DNA from: Fragilariopsis cylindrus CCMP1102
Lineage: Eukaryota; Bacillariophyta; Bacillariophyceae; Bacillariales; Bacillariaceae
Length of the DNA stretch: 64,000 nt
Assembly: GCA_900095095.1 (NCBI GenBank)
Contig: FMBT01000314.1
Coordinates: 248,001-312,000, forward strand
Direction: 5' to 3'
Position 1 is the stretch's first letter; each line of letters starts with the position of its first letter. Positions 33,801-44,256 of the stretch are shown one piece after another. The notes beneath the pieces were generated by a model, which made no database searches, was not told the origin of the DNA, and worked only from the letters and a program-made list of their open reading frames with translations. The translations under genes and the position numbers were made by a program.

Positions 33801-33990
33801 AATTGTGAATGATTATGGTTGTCGTGATTCACTGGAGGAACATATTGGTAAATTCAAAACAGATGTTGCCGAATCTGTTTGTTTAGGTATGTATGTATCT
33901 CGTCGACTTGGTTGGATTGAACCACGTGAACCAGTTATTCGACGATATACAAATGGGAATATTATTATTCCACTAAAAAAGAAGAAATAA
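30886..33990 (+). CDS. Fusion protein: NYN/PIN-like nuclease, metallophosphoesterase and RNase H-fold domain
   Basis: The single exon encodes 1034 residues; a start at the MGGKRNRNP methionine (30943) is also possible. Residues ~74-215 form an NYN/YacP-like PIN domain with WIDMENVRG, SGNACKADDIIA, VVTADVELISRC and INPQTFLDDLE, giving the four acidic positions. A basic helical linker follows near 240-310. Residues ~508-725 are a calcineurin-like phosphoesterase with all motifs: SDTHG, LGDFA, RGNHD, SHIPP and GHIHEGRG. Residues ~824-1025 look like a RuvC/RNase H fold, with SVDLGLKSGISLF, HIAIEGGDVELLD and KTDVAESVCLGMYV carrying Asp, Glu and Asp. A role in RNA or DNA processing is likely; the substrate is unknown. 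The third domain is the least certain. Confidence 0.82.
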   Translation: MIFFSSSYLILPLLSALLSMGGKRNRNPNKNQKQQQQKAHCLKSGTHHMDLYRQIGSASTSGSESSNASLSSAIWIDMENVRGKSGFLLSHQDVLDKTELWLNHFQLQNKVIVVIDHGGDRGSQPSAYYLEDKKFAIVFSGNACKADDIIAKGIGDDTCFTFFNNNNDSDNNNNSNSRGKTIVVTADVELISRCRRAVKNEYHFINPQTFLDDLEFVVQQEYQKKPKPVVVDEEEDEIKKKNEHEEESFRLTVEEKLKLESLDIEIKLRGQLLDAEIQLGDRRKRKTNNKRKKLDSRVQSLRRKLALRGPSMLDQLTTPNSDNDNDNNNNGENSYVEGIPRDQQDILLAKWKEVQNNPSKRNRKEQTGDRIIYAERLRRELEDNIHAISTQIEHDTTDDSNTMRILPSSKAFVNHIHGYQNPYPSGSSSNALSTTAKSFYGTTSATTTAAVADVNVDIDIDIDIDDTTVITPKLSTEELLKLRNDERVERTEGLEEEEEVLIHPPEYIDIVVISDTHGFEDQLGDKLPDGDVLLHLGDFALDNSSKQAEYRSLLKFDHWLAKQTHIPYKIVIRGNHDPIRYDFTTSKAMYITSPKTLTIYGNFDFTFIPYGNARKLSESGVLKGHQQKSKSLSSPTSGGNDTSSLIIASHIPPYKILDKTYTGKHVGSSFLNNSIRRLSIPPKLWFVGHIHEGRGITKRKFGSSAKNKYEETVIINAANANLGMATHLENGPVVVRVFHNNKKDNDVDNDSPNIEILKMDDRTINQRLFSNNSNNEGSFFGRINNNNGQQQHQQPVAGGGNDYYDDDSNDDDNASIVNTNKLLMSVDLGLKSGISLFSNTGLLLRYEQFDFLNRKKLQDDIIDILYKWENEVVVQEVQSSSSVLVGEVGVDDKEEQEKDDDEESSTKKWKITHIAIEGGDVELLDIWSNAAAPNNYSILRVSPEEWRSELLTTKECSNGKSAKEASRLIARQIVNDYGCRDSLEEHIGKFKTDVAESVCLGMYVSRRLGWIEPREPVIRRYTNGNIIIPLKKKK

Positions 33991-35376
33991 TAGAAATATA
34001 TAGAAATGATTCCAATTCAATAATTGATTGATTGATTACTACGAAAGTAACGTGTAGGTTACCGTTCGGTCAAAATAGTGCTAACGACCGTACCGTGTCG
34101 ATTCATTCGTGTTGAGTCTTCTATCCTTTTGTTGACAATCGAATACGGAAGCGAAAGACGATACCTTCTCTTTATTTCGTCGACTTTTTCACCCTCCAGT
34201 CGGAGTTCAGTAGCAGCAGTTATCCTTCCTAAGAATAGCTAGGCCCCAAAGCGTATGGTGAAAAGGCACTCTACACCGTCGGAGCGGTATCATTTGAAAA
34301 TAGTTTGAACTTCTTTATACACAATGTCCGAAATGAAGATTTCACATTTTTTCTTCAGAATTGCTTCTCATATGTAACTGTGTACTATGATAATCATTCT
34401 ACTATTAGTTCTAATATGAGCATTGACGTTATCAAGAATGATGAACATCACATTTTGTTAACCCGTCCATGGACTTATCATTATATGATATACTGATACT
34501 TCAATCCTTCCAGTTTTAATTAGAGTTGCACGACGTGCCTTCATGATCTTCTTCTTTGCCATTACTATTTGCCAAACATTTTAATCTTCTTAAACTCTTC
34601 CTAATCACAACCGGCATGCATCATCGTTCCTGGGAGGGCCTTTTTTCGTCTTATGTTTATCTCTGTTTGCTCTTTTATTTTCTATTAATAGAGTAGTAAT
34701 TTTCAACCAATGAATGAAAGAAGGACTGTTTAAGGCCCGTTATGTTCACAACTGTTATAAATGCCCGTCGTTTTTTTTCATCATTATTTAGAAGACTATC
34801 TTAGGCCTTTTATTTTCCTCTGACGTGTGAGGAGTGCTGTTTGTGGTTAGAAAGATCTCATCGTGCGTTGATGTGCGTGAGACGAATTTTAGTTTTTTTA
34901 ATGATAATGGTGATGATTGATTGATGTGAAGGTTCTTCATTCACGTTCTGCCTCTCTGGGCGCGGTTTCACGACATGAACATACCGTCAGGGGTAATAAA
35001 TTTCCCCATACCGTATCGTTACAAACACCTTGACAAAGAAAGGCAGATCAAATAGCCAAATAAAGAGGAGCAAGTCAGACATTACGCTACCGTAGGCATC
35101 AATAGAAATAGATCTCAGAGATAATATTACTGTATAAACTTGATAAAGAAGGCGGAGCGAATAACTAAGTAAAGAGGAATAAGTTAGACGCAACTGCTCA
35201 ACTACAGGCACCAGCAGACGAACGAGAGAGAAATAGAGAGATAGAGGAGAGGATATAGATGCAACGAGAGGAGAGGAAACATCCAAAGAAGAAAAACACC
35301 CACGACCCTATATAAACTACCGTGGGCAACAATAGCAGAGAGAGAGGAGAGGAAATATATAATCTACGGCTTAAAT
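33991..35376. other. Intergenic region, degenerate repeat near its end
   Basis: No gene is seen from 33991 to 35028. Two diverged copies of a ~110-bp unit, marked by CTTGA[CT]AAAGAA at 35029 and 35139, run to about 35220. Purine-rich GAGAGAGA sequence leads up to the next gene. Confidence 0.5.
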
Positions 35377-37899
35377 ATGTTTGATTCAAGAAGACGAAGA
35401 AGAACGATGGGAGCAGGAGCAGCTTCTTCCGTTCGAATAGTTATGAAACAACTCCTCATCGGTTTCGTTTTCATGCTTATTATCTTCGACAACAACAAAA
35501 ACAGTAACACGTTTACTGTCGTCGATGCTTGGGCAACGTCGTCAACGTCATCATCATCATCATCATCTTCCTCCTCTTCTTCGTCATCATCTGGAAGTTC
35601 AACTTCTATTTCCTCTTCTTCATTAACAACGATGTTATCAAGTCTAATTAATAAAGCGGCTCCTCATTCCCCGAATAATATCCGTCGTGACAATCGAAAT
35701 CGCAATCGTAATATTAGAAAATATCGAACACAATTGAATTCTGTTGCTGATAATAACAGGCGAGGTGGTGGTGGAGGTGGTATCGGCATCAACAGAAAAG
35801 GAAGAGTCAGGAAAAGAAGAAGAGGAACTGTTGTCAGCAGCAGCAGCAGAAACATGGACCGTAGTATCGAATACCAAACGATGAATAATGGCACAGCGAT
35901 GACAATGATGATGATGACTCCAGCAATGACAGCAAGTAGCAGCAGTAGCAGCAGCAGAAGTAGCACAACAGCGTTGTCGTATTCTTCATCGAAACAACAA
36001 CCAGAAGATGCTTTTACAGAAAGAACAATACGAAAAAAAACAAAGCATAAGATTTACATTGTGGATCGTTGGAATGCAATGTTCGATAGACTTATTGAAT
36101 ATAAAAAGGAATACGGTAATACAAATGTACCTAAAATTTACAATGATCACAATAACAAAGACAAAGGAGGAGAGCAGTCTAATAATTTACCACATTTAGG
36201 GAATTGGGTCAGTAAGCAACGATACGAGTATTCACAAGTTTTTAAAAATACCAATGGTCGTGAGGGACAAATTACAACAGAACGTATAAAGAAACTAGAA
36301 TCTATCGATTTTGTATGGGAATTAGGACGGAATGAGGAATGGGAAACAGTATGGGATACACAATTTCAAAAATTAAAATCATTTCAATTAAAATATAATT
36401 CCACAAAGGTACCAATATTAGATATAGATAAAAGTAGGACGTCTGGAAGTTCTACCTTTAGTTCTAGTCCTAGTGATCAGAATAAGAATATGGATTATGA
36501 ACATGGATATCATCCAATGTCAACATTAGGACGATGGGTTAAGACACAACGAAGACAAAGAAATGAATATCTAAGGAATGAATATGTGGATGACATATCA
36601 TTCACAGATAAAATAAAAGATCGTATCTCATTACTAAATTCAATCAATTTTGAATGGTTGGGTAAAAATAATAATGACTATGATAAATGGTTAGGTATGT
36701 ACTTCAAAGTATTATTTTGTCATACTAAAAACGAAACAGCTGAACAGACACGACTTGTTTCTTCTGATGCGAGTACTAGTGTCTACAGTACACGATTAAT
36801 GAAATGGTCTGAACAACAAAGACAGAGTAGTAAATTTCTGACAGAGCATCAAATTAGTTTATTGAATGAGATACCAAACTTTGATTTGGTAGGAAGTAAG
36901 AATGAGATAATAAAAACATGGAAAGACAACTACAATGAATTAGTTGAGTATCATACGACATACAATTCATCTTTAATTTCTACAACTGTGAACGAGAATT
37001 TGGGTATGTGGACACAAAGACAACGTATTGACTATAAATCGAATATATTATCAGAAACAAAAATAACAAAATTAAATCTGCTTTCTTTTGATTTTGAACC
37101 AAATGAATATGATATTGATACTATCAATAATCTACATGATATTTGTTGGTCTTCAATGTATGAACGTCTTTTGAGTTATAAAAGTAAATACAATACAACT
37201 ATTGTACCAAATCATGATGGATATGATCGTCCATTAGCAAATTGGGTTGGTAATCAAAGAGTTAAATTAGGTAAATATGTCACTATTGACGTTGATGCTG
37301 ATGCTGATGCTGATGATTATGAATTATTAGTACAACGTATAGCAAATGATATTGGTTGTAATCCAACAGATGAATTCCCACCGAAAGGATTTATACAAAA
37401 ACTATCACCATGTAAGATAGCAAAAAGAATTAACTCATTAGATAGAATTAATTTTGTTTGGGACGTGCCAGATGCACAATGGTATGATATGTATCAAAGA
37501 TATGTTACTGATAACAATGATGATGACGATGTTGATTTACCAATATCGTCATCGTCAAATAACAATACCAGTAACAATAACAACAATGAACTGAACCTAT
37601 GGAGACGAGTACAAAGAAAACAATATCAAAATAATGAATTGTCACTAAAGCGTATAGAATTATTAAATAAAATTAAGTTTGTATGGGATCCACAATCTCA
37701 GCATTGGTTGGATATGTATAATAGATTATTAGATTATAAAGAACAAAATAATAATTCAACATTAGTATCACGATCCTATACAAAAGATCCTGAATTAGGA
37801 TTATGGTTACACAGTCAAAGACGTGCCTATAAAAGAAAAACTTTATCAGATGAAAGAATACAATATTTGAATTCAATTCAATTTATATGGGAAGTATAA
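35377..37899 (+). CDS. Protein with about seven helicase-associated (HA) repeats
   Basis: The protein has 840 residues. A hydrophobic segment near 24-36 (QLLIGFVFMLIIF) may be a signal or organelle-targeting sequence. Ser-rich and basic low-complexity sequence runs to about 220. Seven consecutive units of 70-110 residues follow. Each has W-x2-M-x2-x-L-x2-Y at the start, N-T-x-V-P in the middle, L-G-x-W-V-x2-Q-R and a closing R-I-x2-L-x3-I-x-F-x-W. This is the helicase-associated domain pattern (HA, PF03457), common in diatoms without any helicase core. Unit 3 is degenerate and unit 5 carries an insert. The last unit ends the protein exactly at FIWEV. HA units are thought to bind nucleic acids; the role here is unknown. 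If the N-terminal segment is a real signal, an organellar site is possible. Confidence 0.83.
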   Translation: MFDSRRRRRTMGAGAASSVRIVMKQLLIGFVFMLIIFDNNKNSNTFTVVDAWATSSTSSSSSSSSSSSSSSSGSSTSISSSSLTTMLSSLINKAAPHSPNNIRRDNRNRNRNIRKYRTQLNSVADNNRRGGGGGGIGINRKGRVRKRRRGTVVSSSSRNMDRSIEYQTMNNGTAMTMMMMTPAMTASSSSSSSRSSTTALSYSSSKQQPEDAFTERTIRKKTKHKIYIVDRWNAMFDRLIEYKKEYGNTNVPKIYNDHNNKDKGGEQSNNLPHLGNWVSKQRYEYSQVFKNTNGREGQITTERIKKLESIDFVWELGRNEEWETVWDTQFQKLKSFQLKYNSTKVPILDIDKSRTSGSSTFSSSPSDQNKNMDYEHGYHPMSTLGRWVKTQRRQRNEYLRNEYVDDISFTDKIKDRISLLNSINFEWLGKNNNDYDKWLGMYFKVLFCHTKNETAEQTRLVSSDASTSVYSTRLMKWSEQQRQSSKFLTEHQISLLNEIPNFDLVGSKNEIIKTWKDNYNELVEYHTTYNSSLISTTVNENLGMWTQRQRIDYKSNILSETKITKLNLLSFDFEPNEYDIDTINNLHDICWSSMYERLLSYKSKYNTTIVPNHDGYDRPLANWVGNQRVKLGKYVTIDVDADADADDYELLVQRIANDIGCNPTDEFPPKGFIQKLSPCKIAKRINSLDRINFVWDVPDAQWYDMYQRYVTDNNDDDDVDLPISSSSNNNTSNNNNNELNLWRRVQRKQYQNNELSLKRIELLNKIKFVWDPQSQHWLDMYNRLLDYKEQNNNSTLVSRSYTKDPELGLWLHSQRRAYKRKTLSDERIQYLNSIQFIWEV

Positions 37900-38411
37900 A
37901 TAAATAAATAAAGCGCTGCATATCGCAACGCAACGCAACGCTCTGATGGTAAAACGCTTCCTTGCCCTTAAAATAGAACAAGAGGAACGGCGGGGTGTAT
38001 AACGAAGAATTCATTGGACACGGACGGTTTTTCGTATCCATCTTCTATAAGCTACGATCCAAATGGAATACAGACACGCCAAGACAAACAGACAATCAGC
38101 ACTATGCATACACATACGGATATGACCATAGTTGTGATTCATTCGATACACTCATTCGATTGAATAAAGGGAGCTACGCGTATAGAGCAGTATGGCAGTC
38201 ATTCACTATGAAATAATTCGGAATAATTTGATATTATATTTTCATTAGAATTATAAACGTGTACTGCATAGACATATTGTATACTCAGTTTTATAGCTTC
38301 GTAGTTCCATAGTCCATTATATAGAGTTCTCCTTCCCAATTGATTTCCTGTACATTATGTGATACCCAAAGGACATATAAAAACATGAACCACGGCAATT
38401 CAAATGCTTCT
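37900..38411. other. Convergent 3' region, no gene seen
   Basis: The region lies between the HA-repeat gene (+) and the winged-helix gene (-). It starts with short AATAAATA runs and a CGCAACGCAACG repeat. No other feature is seen. Confidence 0.5.
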
Positions 38412-38945
38412 TCAATTGTCACGACCGAATGGAAAGCACAGATCTGTCAATTGTACCATCCCCTTCTCAGGATATTCAATATAACTATGCTTCTTCAACT
38501 CACGGGACATCATTGGAGCAAACGTAGATGGATTGGTACAATCCACTGCCACCATAATATCAACCTTCCTATGAGGTTTACCATCTGACAAATAGTCAAA
38601 AATACGGCGTGGTTTGGTACCTTTCAACTTTTCTATAATTTTTTGTTGAGCTTCTTCATTACTAGTAGGGATATCAATAGGATCAACTTGTTCCATACCA
38701 AGTTCAGTAATTTTGATTGAAGAAGTGGTGGCACCACCATCATCACCACCGCCGCCACTACTAGTACGTTCAATTAATCCCTTCTTAATCATTCGACAGA
38801 TTAAACTAGGGAATGTTGTACTTGGAATATTAGCCATGGCAGCAACACGTTTGTTCGGAGCACCATCATTGAATCCGTGTGTTACCTTCAATTCATAAAT
38901 TGCCATAAGGACTTTGTGTACGCCCGAATTCTTTTTGGATGACAT
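38412..38945 (-). CDS. Small protein with two winged-helix-like units
   Basis: The protein has 177 residues. The first half (residues ~8-85) holds VHKVLMAIYELKVTHG, then NKRVAAMANIPSTTFPSLIC and RMIKKGLIE, a helix-turn-helix and wing pattern ending KITELGME. The second half (~98-175) repeats the layout with IFDYLSDGKPHRKVDIM, STFAPMMSRELKKHSYI and MVQLTDL. A Gly/Asp-rich loop lies in the wing of the first unit. Tandem winged helices usually bind nucleic acid or act in protein complexes. I recognise this as a family common in diatoms but know no function for it. The start codon is the first Met of the frame. Confidence 0.75.
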   Translation of the reverse strand: MSSKKNSGVHKVLMAIYELKVTHGFNDGAPNKRVAAMANIPSTTFPSLICRMIKKGLIERTSSGGGGDDGGATTSSIKITELGMEQVDPIDIPTSNEEAQQKIIEKLKGTKPRRIFDYLSDGKPHRKVDIMVAVDCTNPSTFAPMMSRELKKHSYIEYPEKGMVQLTDLCFPFGRDN

Positions 38946-40244
38946 ATTTTAACTAATTATTACAAAACTAATCCTAACTGTATTCCTGTTCTTTCAATAT
39001 AAAGATAATGAATGAAGAAAATTTACACGAATTTTTGGTAATAAAGGAAAAAAAGTCTTGGCCTATATTTCGACTACCAACCTTCATAAACGTCTCACAT
39101 CCTCCCACGTTTTCTCATTTTACTGTATGTTGTGATTGATATTGTGTTCTGGGAGAGCTCATGAACGCTGCTGTTCATGTTGTTAGTGTTTAGATAGAAA
39201 CGTCTCCGCGGTCCGTTCTATTGTTCGTTGATGTTTACGGTAGGTGGGGGACGAAGTGGATGAGCTTGGAAAAATACTTTAGTATGGTTCCGAAGAAATT
39301 CTGAAAATTGCACGCACAATTTTCAAACGCGATATTTTTCAATACATTCATAGTTTTATTACGCTATTTTTTACTCGGGATTCATTCATTCACGCTACGA
39401 TGGATTCCAGTGAGTCATCGTCCTCGCGGTATTTGCTTCTATGCATGCCGATACAAAAAGTAGTGTGGGCTACTTAACAATTATTCTCGTCCTCATTGGT
39501 AAAAGTAAGAAGTAAGTATTAGCGTTTGCGTCCGCGTATCATAATCAATCTGAAACGAACTGTTCTTCAACAGAGCGATTCCGGAAGGACCATGGAGATC
39601 TCGTGTGGTGTTACGTACTTCCTGAAGTACGCAACTTCTAAAAAGCTCTCGGGCTACGTCGGATTTAGTCGCGTCGTTGTATCACTGTCTGTGTGCATTC
39701 TTTTCATTAAAGAAGCTGTTCCTCTCAACAACAATACGACTAGTCGAGATAGTTTTTGCTTATTGAAATCACACCACATCACAATATGTACTTATAAACG
39801 TTTCACTTTTTTCTGTCAGTATCAATTTTCATTGAAAAGAAGGATGAAAGAATACCCAATCAGAGAATTGTTGATTGTACGATACTAAAAGAAAGACACT
39901 TTTGTTGCTAAGCTTGTGGACAAAAACTAAAATATCAAACAGGTTTAGTACTAAGGTAAAGGAAGTAACATCGCATACGCAAATTATCATCACGTATGGG
40001 CTTCTTCTTTTTTAATCTGTGCCTTGTAGACGTCAACGCAATCAGCCAAATGATGTTGTTAAAATCAGTATAGACTACGTAAAATTATCAATGAAATGCA
40101 ATGGCTTAGTTTAGGTATAATACTAGTAATGTAGTTTATAGATCGACATGACAGGTATCTTAAAAGGTTGCATCCTATATGCTGTTTTTCTAGTATTGTA
40201 TTGATGTGTTTAAAATTGGATTATATATATAATATTTACAAAAT
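38946..40244. other. Gene-poor region
   Basis: An open frame of 120 codons at 39526-39888 (+) has no motif and no low-complexity signature like the real genes here, so I do not call it. A short inverted repeat (GAAAATTGCACGCACAATTTTC) lies near 39302-39323. The promoter of the winged-helix gene is presumably at the left end. Confidence 0.45.
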
Positions 40245-41156
40245 TTATTTATGTATTATAGCAAGAATCTCTTTTTCTAAGTGCACTACGCGACGATAAT
40301 CGCAATCATCTGTAGCGACTTCTTCAGTAGTAGTGTCATCATACTCTAAGTCTGTTGTCGATAACGAAGATGTTGATGTCGTATTTGAGTCTTCTCCTTT
40401 TTTCAATCCACTCCTTTGTGTTACCAATAGTTTTTGTAAATCAGAAAAAGAATCACGATGGCTTCTTGATAAAGACGTTGATGTTCTATCAATACAGATG
40501 CTGCTACTACTGCTGATGCTACTGCTATCAGTATGTTCACTACTATTGATATCACTCACTCTTCTTGTTATTGGTACGGCGTTTTTCTTGTTCTTATTCT
40601 TGTTCTTATTTTTATTCTTCCAGAATAATGATTTTGATTTTGATTTCGATGTTGTTTGTAGTTGTTGCGGTGTTCCTGATAATAATGCCTGATGAGATTG
40701 GTGGATGTCACATTGACTCTTCTTTAGTATCGAATTGAGTTTGGGAGCATTATTAGCACAATTAGCACTATTACGTATCCTTTCCATCCTCGTCGTCTTC
40801 GTCGTCGTCCTATCTTCGTCATTACTCTCATCAAATTCCTCGGAACGTTCCGATATTTTTTCTTCATTGTGAATGAATAAACATTCAGGTAACTCATAAA
40901 CAAAAAGTTCTTGACGTTTTGGTGGAAACAGTATCCTTTGATAGAAAGAATGGGATCGCCGTGTTGATGATGATGATGATGACATTTTCGCGTTCATCAT
41001 TGACGAATGCGTTGGTGTTGATGATGGTGCTTCTTCATCCGAAGTCCATGCACTTCGTTTCGTACCCCAGCAAGGTTGCTTTTCAGGATAGTTCGATGAA
41101 ACAAAACGAACATTTTTTTGAGGACGAGATGTCATACTATTAGAATTGGTCCACAT
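40245..41156 (-). CDS. Ser/Lys-rich protein of unknown function with PP1-docking-like motifs
   Basis: The protein has 303 residues and no recognised fold. Near the N-terminus, KNVRFV fits the RVxF docking pattern of protein phosphatase 1. SILKK near the middle fits the SILK pattern. FPPKRQELFVYELPECLF and the C-terminal VVHLEKEILAIIH are the only other ordered-looking parts. The rest is Ser-rich, Asp/Glu-rich and a (Lys-Asn)n run. A regulator that recruits a phosphatase is possible, but both motifs are short and could arise by chance. The frame stays open through low-complexity sequence and has a clear start at MWTNSNSM, so I take it as a real gene. Confidence 0.6.
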   Translation of the reverse strand: MWTNSNSMTSRPQKNVRFVSSNYPEKQPCWGTKRSAWTSDEEAPSSTPTHSSMMNAKMSSSSSSTRRSHSFYQRILFPPKRQELFVYELPECLFIHNEEKISERSEEFDESNDEDRTTTKTTRMERIRNSANCANNAPKLNSILKKSQCDIHQSHQALLSGTPQQLQTTSKSKSKSLFWKNKNKNKNKNKKNAVPITRRVSDINSSEHTDSSSISSSSSICIDRTSTSLSRSHRDSFSDLQKLLVTQRSGLKKGEDSNTTSTSSLSTTDLEYDDTTTEEVATDDCDYRRVVHLEKEILAIIHK

Positions 41157-42369
41157 GATTATATTATTATTGTGTGTAAGACTTCTATTATACCGTAAGT
41201 GAGATTGATTTGTATCTTAGTAAGTTTGTGAAATTGGACTGGAGTTCTTGCTTCCTCCTTCCCTATTTCCATCTTGCTTTTAATTTATGACCTCTCACGC
41301 TATGCGTTTTTTCACAAAGTACGTTAACGTCACACTTTATTGACACTAATAGCTAGATTGCCGGTACAGTATTCGTGTTTTTAATCGTTTCACCACAACA
41401 ATCAAGACCGGTATTTTAATTAAAGAATCATACAAAATTACGTAGTATTATTTATTTGTATCCTAAGTAAGAACTGTGTAGGCCCAGTATTAATTTTACC
41501 TTAAATAAGAATTGAGTAAAGATGTATATCATAATTAATTTTGTCGATCAATCAGCTACAGTACAGCTCACAGTACTAGTACAGTAATTTTACAGGAAGA
41601 GTTTTACTATCAGTTGAATACTGTATCGTTGTATATATAGTAGTGTTGCGAAGAAAATAGTAGTTCATCAATATAAGTGCACAATTAGTGTTCGCAAGCG
41701 CAGTCATTTATAATATTATTTAAATACCGGTATAATATATTATTATTGGTTTAGTATCATGATGATGTCGCATGGCGCATACGACGTATATTGGAATTGA
41801 AGAGAAGAGTAGAGAGAAGGTCTGGGTTGAAGAACAAGCCATCGCTTAATATATATAAAAAAAAACTAAAAGAATAATGATACAAGGATTGATATTTTTT
41901 CTAGCATCACATAATTAGTACTACGACGACTACAATTTCTTGGCTAGAGTTCAACAAAGTGCGAACAATTAATTTTACGACTAACTAGTCTTGTTAAGAT
42001 AAATCATGATGGGAGCATACCGTAGAATAAGATTGAAGAAAATAGAGAAGGTCGGATTGAAGCACAAGAGAAGAAGGTGATGTGTAATAAATAAAAGACA
42101 AGAAGATTTAAAAAATAATGCACATGCTACTGTAGAGAGGTCTACAACACAACTACGGCAAGCTAGTAGTTTCAAATTTTGGGGGTAGAATCGCATTTTG
42201 TAGGGTGGGAAGGGGTGTATGAGTCTGGGGAATCTTGTTTGTTACCTATTCTTTTCTGAAAGCCAGGCATCATTTATTACAATGTTATTGTACCACCTTT
42301 GCATAAATGCAAAACACATCAGTTAGTCCTTGTGCTGTTATTTTCTATTATATCTTTTGGTCAGCAGGA

Positions 42370-43480
42370 TGAATAGATAAAGCCACCATGCAACAGAAGT
42401 GGATCCACCAGTGTGATACTACAACAATATTATTGTACTTTACCTCAATACAACCTTAAAATAGTGCTCTGTTAACATGCTGCAGAAGTTTACAATGAGT
42501 GCTCAGTAGATTATTACACCGCACTGTTTGGTATGTGCATACAATATAAAATGTACACAGCCAATTCTCACACAGCTGTGGTAGTTGTTGTTTTATACTG
42601 TTGATAGGTGAACGCATACTAGGAGTTAATCCACAGGTGATACACCAATATTTTTGTCTCACAAAGCTCAAAACATTTGTTGCTGTTGTTGTTGTTTCAT
42701 TTTTTGTGTGGTGTGACAGGAATAGAGATAGATCCATCATGTGGCAGAAGCAGATTAGATCCCACCATATACCACCTAGTAGTGTTGTCTTCAATTCTAG
42801 CCCACTTCTCAATACAACGTCTTTCCTTGGAAAGTTCACATATATTATGAAATGCACAAAACATTCTCAGACAGTTAAAGCAGTTGTGTCCTTTTTCCAT
42901 TTATTTATTTGTTTGGAAGGAATAGGTAACACTCATGCACCAGGATGACTGGATCAGCCAGTTATACACCAGTGCAGTGTTGATATTGTCCTATTTTAAC
43001 TTGATGCAATCTTTCATGGATGCTGTACACATATTTATCACACACAGCAGCAGCAGTTTTTGTTGCTGCTTGTTATTTTTGTTTGTTTAACATTATTTAT
43101 ATATAAAAGTAGCATTACTGCTGTCCTCTCCTCCTTAACCTCTCAATACAATCTTTACATGCTGAGCAGTTGTTGTTGTTGTTGGTGTGTCACAACATAC
43201 CAATCTTATTGAACTACTTTTACATGACATGATATGCAGAAGTTTCTATCCAGGAAGATCGCACAACATTTGCACACAGGATTAGAAGCAGTTCTTGTGT
43301 TTTGTGTTGTTTCAAAAATTTTGTTTGCTGGCAGTATTAGAACTAGAGCCTACATGCACATGCCATGTTCAAGAAGTACACAGCATATTTGCACACAGCA
43401 ATCTTATTGGTGTTTCATATTAGTGTTTGGTCTAACAGTAATAGATAAAACCAGTATGCGCTAAATAAGCTAAGTAAGGA
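42370..43480 (+). repeat. Degenerate tandem array, period roughly 330-360 bp
   Basis: The anchor CTCAATACAA[CT] occurs near 42449, 42810 and 43142. A second anchor of the form AATAG[AG][TG][AG]...CCA[CT]CATG occurs near 42370, 42720 and 43440. Spacing is irregular and identity is low, so this is an old array. It differs in sequence from the 188-bp array. Confidence 0.45.
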
Positions 43481-43832
43481 ATGGGTCCATATTGGTGATA
43501 TATTCTAATATTATAGGCATACATGAAGTGTGCAACAACAAACAAATAGTCCTACACAGCAACATTACTTGTTGCTCTTTCAGTTGCTCTTTCATAGTAG
43601 TGTTTGATTAACAGTGAGAAATGGAAAAAATCAGTGTGCATCAGCAGCAAGAGTGGACACAATAATACCACTGTGGTGAGGGATTCTGTGCTTGCCTGCT
43701 TTCATCCACACACACAAGTTATTGGTAAAAGACAAAAGGATTTGTTGTTCTTCTCCTTTTCACAAGTTTTGATCATTGAAGATGGTTGTGGGTATCTCAC
43801 CAAATGAATGTTTTGGTCCTACATAGCTGTTA

Positions 43833-43890
43833 AGTTGTTATTATATAGTAGACTAACAATTACTAGTAAGATTTGGGCATGATTTAGTTT
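43833..43890 (+). repeat. Copy of the dispersed repeat at 15001-15056
   Basis: TTGTTATTATATA, then ACTAACAA, TACTAGTAA, ATTTGGGCATGATTTAG match the copy near 15001 with only a few differences. Both copies follow repeat arrays and are in the same orientation. Confidence 0.75.
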
Positions 43891-44256
43891 TTCATATTGG
43901 CAAATTTCGTGGAATCATAACAAATACATCGCGATAACAAAAATACATCAGACCGGTATTTTTATAACGCGATTAGACTGTACTATTTATGGGGCGCGCA
44001 AATTATGCGATAAAAGAACGATAAAACAAAAAACAACGGTATGTGGCATTTTGTAAAATAATTCAGCGACAACAATTCAACACAACAACATGACATGCAT
44101 AATCTGTCGAGCAGAGCTTTCTGTAATGCAACATATCACCACTTATAAAGGGTTTATACCATCGAAATAAATTGCCAGATCGTCAGATTCGATTCGATTC
44201 GATTCGACTCACTCGTTTCAATTCATCAAACAATAATACTGTCATAAGTTACTGTA

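Larger units (their letters stand above)
41157..44256. other. Long intergenic region, mostly degenerate repeats
   Basis: No gene is supported. 41750-42150 holds two diverged copies of a stretch around GATTGAAG[AG]A[AG]A...GAGAAGGTC (near 41795-41835 and 42030-42070). 42300-43700 is a degenerate array described separately. A copy of the dispersed repeat seen at 15001 lies at 43833. Confidence 0.5.

Noticed and set aside
39526-39888. 120-codon + strand frame
   Set aside because: No motif, no paralog in the window and no evidence beyond length.
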